Assembly (NCBI RefSeq): GCF_020215665.1
Contig: NZ_CP084061.1
Coordinates: forward strand, 3,518,501 to 3,582,500
Direction: 5' to 3'
DNA from: Blautia parvula
GTDB lineage: Bacteria > Bacillota > Clostridia > Lachnospirales > Lachnospiraceae
Length of the DNA stretch: 64,000 bases
Under the pieces are notes generated by a model, which saw only the letters and a list, made by a program, of their open reading frames with translations, was not told the origin of the DNA and searched no databases. Shown piece after piece: positions 60,303-64,000 of the stretch. The position numbers were made by a program, and so were the translations under genes. Each line of letters opens with the position of its first letter. Positions within the stretch are counted from its first letter, which is position 1.

Positions 60303-61181
60303 TCACATATCCCGCGCCTCTGCCGGCATCTCCGGCTCCCCTGCGGAATTCGCAAGTATGACAGCCCCCAGGATTATGACGCATCCAAGTATCATGCGCA
60401 GGGTAATGCTCTCATGGAGAATGATTACGGAAAATAAGGTTCCGAAGACAGATTCCATGGACAGGATAATGGCCGCCTTGGTCTCATCCACATATTTCTG
60501 GCATGCGGTCTGAAGAAGATAACATATGGTCGTGCTTATGATCCCAAGGTAGAGTACACTGCCCCATCCCTTTGCAGTGACCTGAAACTGTACCTGCCCG
60601 GAGGCTGCCATGAATACCAGGGACAAAACAGCGGCTGTACACATCTGAACAAAATTCAGCACAGACGCCCTGTATTTCTTTACAAAGATACTGGTCAGGA
60701 AAATCTGGAAAGCAAATCCCACTGCACATATGAGCGTCAGCCCGTCCCCCAGGCCCAGGGATAAGTCCTTATCCAGGGACAGAAGACCAACCCCCGCAAT
60801 TGCCAGCACTGCGCCTGCTATCCCCTTCAGCCCCACCTTCTTTCTGCAGATTAAAAACGCGATAAACGGTACGATCACCACATTCGTCGCAGTCAGAAAC
60901 GCATTCTTTGACGGCGTGGTATACTGAAGCCCTATGATCTGAAGGGAAAATCCAAGAAAAAGCGCAGTCCCCATAAGCGCACCTGCCTTTAATTCTTCCC
61001 TTTTCACACCTTTCAGGCTGCGGATGCTGATTCCTCCCATGAGCACAGAGGCCAGAAGAAAACGAATCGCCATGATCTGAAAAGGCAGAAGGCTGTCAAG
61101 GGCCATATCACTGGCTACGAATCCACCGCCCCAGATGACCGTGACTACGATCAGTCCTGCAATTGCCATGTATTTCTTCAT
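60303..61181 (-). CDS. EamA/DMT-family transporter
   Basis: 292 residues, ten membrane helices as two EamA repeats (VIWGGGFVASDMALDSLLPFQIMAIRFLLASVLM and YLGIISTTICYLLQTACQKYVDETKAAIILSMESVFGTLFSVIILHE). Drug/metabolite superfamily exporter of unknown substrate. Starts 7 bp after the stop of the M42 peptidase gene, same direction, so probably cotranscribed with it. Confidence 0.9.
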   Translation of the reverse strand: MKKYMAIAGLIVVTVIWGGGFVASDMALDSLLPFQIMAIRFLLASVLMGGISIRSLKGVKREELKAGALMGTALFLGFSLQIIGLQYTTPSKNAFLTATNVVIVPFIAFLICRKKVGLKGIAGAVLAIAGVGLLSLDKDLSLGLGDGLTLICAVGFAFQIFLTSIFVKKYRASVLNFVQMCTAAVLSLVFMAASGQVQFQVTAKGWGSVLYLGIISTTICYLLQTACQKYVDETKAAIILSMESVFGTLFSVIILHESITLRMILGCVIILGAVILANSAGEPEMPAEARDM

Positions 61182-61188
61182 AACAGCC

Positions 61189-62229
61189 TCACGCCTCCAG
61201 GGGCTTCAGACAGATATCCGGCCCGATACTGCATAAAAATTCCGCCAGCACGTCAATACATGCCTGTACATCACTCATACTGCACACCTCTGCCGGATTA
61301 TGCATGTAGCGCAGGGGTATGGACAGAACCGTAGTCGGTATCCCCCTTCCGGCAACGTGGATGGCATCCGCGTCTGTGCAGGTCCTGCCGCAGCCGTTCT
61401 CCCACTGGCAGCTTATATCCAGATTCTCCGCCGCCTTTTTCAGGCGCCCCACCAACATTTTATGGCTGAAGGAGTTCTGCAGAAATACAGGTCCGCCCCC
61501 AAGCCCGATCTCTCCGTTTTCAATGGCCCTTGTCCCTTCATAGTCGCTGGTATATGTCACATCCACCGCAACCGCCAGAGTGGGGGCGATCCGGGATGCG
61601 CACCAGGAAGCGCCGTGTTTTGTAAGCTCTTCACCCACCGTGGCCGCTGCATAGACGCCGCATGTACAGCCCTTTTCTTTTGCCTTTCTGGCTGCTTCCA
61701 GTATAATGTACCCGCCCAGCCGGTTATCCAGTCCGCGGGCACAGAGCCTGTCATTCAGAAGCTCTCTGTAATCTGTGTCAAAGATCACCGGATCCCCCGG
61801 TGCTGCCGCCTCCATGGCGTCCTCCCTGGAAACCGCTCCGATATCAATGATAAGATCCGTGATCTCCGGCTCTTTCTTGTTCAGGGAGCTGTGATTGCGG
61901 ACTGCGCCGAAAACAACCTTTCCGTTATGGATGACTCTGACCTTCTGCCCCGGATATGTGCCGGGATAGATACCGCCGGCTTTTGATACATGGAGCATTC
62001 CCTTCTCCGTTATATGTGATACCATCAGGCCGATCTCGTCCATATGGGCGGACAGCATGACCTTAATTTTGGATGCCGGATTGATGACACTCACCACATC
62101 GGCAATCTCATCCGTATAGATCTCATCCGCAAATCCCTCCGCGTATTTCATAACTTTTCTCTGTATATCCTCCTCAAACCCTGAGACGGATGCTGTTGAA
62201 AGCAGCTCATATAAAAATTCTCTGCTCAT
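61189..62229 (-). CDS. M42-family metallo-aminopeptidase
   Basis: 346-residue cytoplasmic di-zinc aminopeptidase (M42, tetrahedral TET type). Ligands and catalysis: SAHMDEIGLMVSH, RGLDNRLGGYIILEA, ATVGEELTKHGAS (catalytic Glu-Glu), VAVDVTYTSDYEG, and a final His in IPLRYMHNPAEVCS. Start ATG 62229 with AGGAGGAGAAA upstream. Next to a DMT exporter gene and a MATE gene, all minus strand. Confidence 0.93.
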   Translation of the reverse strand: MSREFLYELLSTASVSGFEEDIQRKVMKYAEGFADEIYTDEIADVVSVINPASKIKVMLSAHMDEIGLMVSHITEKGMLHVSKAGGIYPGTYPGQKVRVIHNGKVVFGAVRNHSSLNKKEPEITDLIIDIGAVSREDAMEAAAPGDPVIFDTDYRELLNDRLCARGLDNRLGGYIILEAARKAKEKGCTCGVYAAATVGEELTKHGASWCASRIAPTLAVAVDVTYTSDYEGTRAIENGEIGLGGGPVFLQNSFSHKMLVGRLKKAAENLDISCQWENGCGRTCTDADAIHVAGRGIPTTVLSIPLRYMHNPAEVCSMSDVQACIDVLAEFLCSIGPDICLKPLEA

Positions 62230-62245
62230 TTTCTCCTCCTTTCCT

Positions 62246-63604
62246 CTACACTGTTTGAAGCGCTCGCTCCCGCTTTTTATTGATCCGGTAATACAGGACT
62301 GCACTGAGCAGGAATCTGGATACCTGGTCCACTGCAATGATCAGCCAGACAGCCGTAAGCGGCAGTCCCAACACATAGGCCGCCAGCATACACAGCGGGA
62401 TCCTGACGATCCAGATACCGAATCCCGCCACCAGCATGGGGGCATTTTTGTAGCCCATGGCCCTGATGGTCCCATTGTATATCCTGGACAGGTTCTGGGG
62501 AATCTGGATAAATCCCATGACAAACACATACACAACGCCAATGGCCTGCAGTTCCGGCTTGTCTGTCATCAGCGTCATAAAGAACCTGGGCAGGAAAATG
62601 AGAAGCAGAGAGGTAATGGAACTGATCACAACCCCGACCTTCAGCAGTTCTTTGAAATATATTTTCCGCAGTTCCTCATCCTGCCTGCCGATGGCTCTCG
62701 CTGCCAGTGTGGTGGATGCTGTGCTGAAGCCGATGGCCGGCATCTCCGTGATCTCCTCTGCCTGTATGCCGAGCTGGTATGCGGCAAACGCCTGATTTCC
62801 GTAAAACAGGATCACCTTGCTTAAAATAATGGCAGAGAACTGCCAGAACATACTCTCCAGCGCTGCCGGAATCCCTGTTGTGTATATGTCATAAATACAC
62901 CTTCTGTCAAAGCTGAAAAACCGGTGCGCTGCAGGCATTTTCCGGAACAGCCCGCCCTTCTTTTTATACAGCAGATAAAGCCCGGTGCACGCCCCCACCG
63001 CCTGAGCAGTCACAAGGGCAGCCGCAGCCCCCTTGATTCCCATGCCTGGAACGCCGAAAGCGCCGAAGATAAAGCAGTATCCGCACACAATGTTGACCAC
63101 ATTCATGAGCACCGCAATATACATGGGCACCTTGGTATTGCCGTACCCCTGGAAAGATGCCGTTACCACGGTCATGATCACCACAAAGGGAAATCCAAAC
63201 ACAATGGTCTTCATATATCCCTGAGCCAGGGACAGAATCTGGGCATCTTTTGAGAAAAATCCCAGAAAAAGCGGTGCCTGAAAATACAGCACCACCTGAA
63301 AGATAAGTACAATGATCAGCTCTGTCAGCATGGTCTGCTCCGCGATCTTCCTGCACTCCTGATGTCTCCCCGCACCGTATGCACGGGCGATCAGGACCGT
63401 GGCACCGATTGCCACGCCCTTGTAAAAGCACCATAAGGTATCCGTGATCCGGATACAGATTCCCTGTGCGGAAATATCGTTTGCAAGCAGTCGTCCCACC
63501 ATAGCCGTGATCACCAAGTTAGCTGAGATCTGAAGTATGTTTTCCAGTATCATCGGAATAATGATTTGATAAATTTCCCGTTTTATAGCCTTTTTTCCGT
63601 ACAC
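62246..63604 (-). CDS. MATE-family efflux transporter
   Basis: About 452 residues, 12 helices, MATE family but distinct from the copy at 5221 (for example KREIYQIIIPMILENILQISANLVITAMVGRLLA and PVLMNVVNIVCGYCFIFG-like first-half blocks). Start uncertain: GTG 63604 has GGAGG 5 nt upstream, ATG 63616 has AAAAGG touching it, and ATG 63637 lies inside the hairpin of the previous gene. Ends 17 bp before the peptidase gene start. Confidence 0.82.
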   Translation of the reverse strand: MYGKKAIKREIYQIIIPMILENILQISANLVITAMVGRLLANDISAQGICIRITDTLWCFYKGVAIGATVLIARAYGAGRHQECRKIAEQTMLTELIIVLIFQVVLYFQAPLFLGFFSKDAQILSLAQGYMKTIVFGFPFVVIMTVVTASFQGYGNTKVPMYIAVLMNVVNIVCGYCFIFGAFGVPGMGIKGAAAALVTAQAVGACTGLYLLYKKKGGLFRKMPAAHRFFSFDRRCIYDIYTTGIPAALESMFWQFSAIILSKVILFYGNQAFAAYQLGIQAEEITEMPAIGFSTASTTLAARAIGRQDEELRKIYFKELLKVGVVISSITSLLLIFLPRFFMTLMTDKPELQAIGVVYVFVMGFIQIPQNLSRIYNGTIRAMGYKNAPMLVAGFGIWIVRIPLCMLAAYVLGLPLTAVWLIIAVDQVSRFLLSAVLYYRINKKRERALQTV

Positions 63605-63623
63605 AGAAACCTCCATCCTTTTG

Positions 63624-63650
63624 AAAACGGGTGTCATAAGGCACCCGTTT
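63624..63650 (-). terminator. Terminator-like hairpin after the SBP gene
   Basis: AAACGGGTG and CACCCGTTT pair around an 8-nt loop (approximately 63628-63653), with a TTTTC tail on the minus strand; it separates the solute-binding protein gene from the MATE gene. Confidence 0.65.
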
Positions 63651-63674
63651 CCAGTTTATGTGCTGTCTATTCTT

Positions 63675-64000
63675 TTATTTGCCGAATTTTGCTTTCATTT
63701 CCTCCTGTTCCGCATTGAGAACTTCTGTGGGGTCACCGTTGTTCAGCATAACCTTTGCCATGGAGTTCTTGGACATTTCCAATGCCTCCGCAAAGTTGGC
63801 TGTGTAATTTACCTGTGGGACAGTCTTTCCTATCTCTGTGAACAGGTCAAAGATCTTCTGGCCTCCGAAGAACTCATCTCCCTCTTTGAACACGTCAGAT
63901 TCCAGCGCTTTTAAGTAAGAGGGGTACAGGCCGTAATTCTGGAATCCTTCCACATTGGCATCCACGTCCTCCATGACGTATTTTACGAATGCCTTTGCCG
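63675..64000 (-). CDS. ABC transporter solute-binding protein, C-terminal part (5' end outside window)
   Basis: Only the last ~108 codons are present (KAFVKYVMEDVDANVEGFQNYGLYPSYLKALESDVFKEGDEFFGGQKIFDLFTEIGKTVPQVNYTANFAEALEMSKNSMAKVMLNNGDPTEVLNAEQEEMKAKFGK), ending at 63675. The pattern (AFVKYV; GLYPSYLKALES; FGGQKIFDLF; EVLNAEQEEMKAKF) is the C-terminal lobe of a family 1 sugar-binding protein. The rest of the importer should lie beyond the right edge. Confidence 0.85.
   Translation of the reverse strand, partial: AKAFVKYVMEDVDANVEGFQNYGLYPSYLKALESDVFKEGDEFFGGQKIFDLFTEIGKTVPQVNYTANFAEALEMSKNSMAKVMLNNGDPTEVLNAEQEEMKAKFGK

Overview
The window looks like a chromosomal segment of a strictly anaerobic, low-to-mid GC Firmicute, most likely a gut Lachnospiraceae (Blautia/Clostridium-like). 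The signs are strong AGGAGG ribosome sites, YesM/YesN pairs, many ABC and TRAP sugar-type importers, hybrid-cluster protein with a ferredoxin, split transketolase, PPi-type phosphofructokinase, Rpn-family nucleases and a CarD-like factor. This placement is inference from gene content. No rRNA, tRNA, CRISPR array or prophage was seen.

Layout. 1-8.7 kb: a polyamine/Fe-type ABC importer (minus) diverges from a dhaK-dhaL-MATE-GntR-GntR set (plus). 8.8-14.9 kb: a DUF305 lipoprotein, a previously unannotated small locus with the organisation of a type I toxin-antitoxin system, an AraC regulator diverging from a UroD-like methyltransferase gene, an Rpn nuclease, and a patch of gene decay. 14.9-18.1 kb: cstA, a hypothetical gene and a flavin/PNPOx protein. 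18.3-26.6 kb: a sulfatase plus sugar ABC importer (minus) facing a YesM/YesN two-component system (plus). 26.6-36 kb: hcp/ferredoxin/Crp-Fnr, a KamA-like radical SAM enzyme, GNAT, MerR-TipAS, and a GPH symporter coupled to a GGDEF-EAL protein.

36.1-45.2 kb is the most coherent metabolic unit. On the minus strand it reads TRAP transporter (dctP-dctQ-dctM), split transketolase, SDR dehydrogenase, FadR-type regulator, rpiB, PPi-type phosphofructokinase and class II aldolase. It holds no sugar kinase and no transaldolase, so pentose phosphates could be processed through sedoheptulose-1,7-bisphosphate, and the imported substrate may enter transketolase unphosphorylated.

45.4-57.7 kb carries an ECF sigma/anti-sigma pair, a candidate small RNA, a BceRS/BceAB-like four-gene operon, an Rpn-like pseudogene, a DUF4153 protein, a DUF2975/YozG pair, a GNAT, a membrane protein with 16-residue repeats and a CarD-like protein. 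57.9-64 kb has a second UroD-like gene with a LacI regulator, a DMT exporter, an M42 peptidase, a second MATE pump and the end of a solute-binding protein gene.

The best candidates for something new are the small toxin/antisense RNA locus at 9.66-9.96 kb and the kinase-free, transaldolase-free sugar pathway at 36-45 kb.
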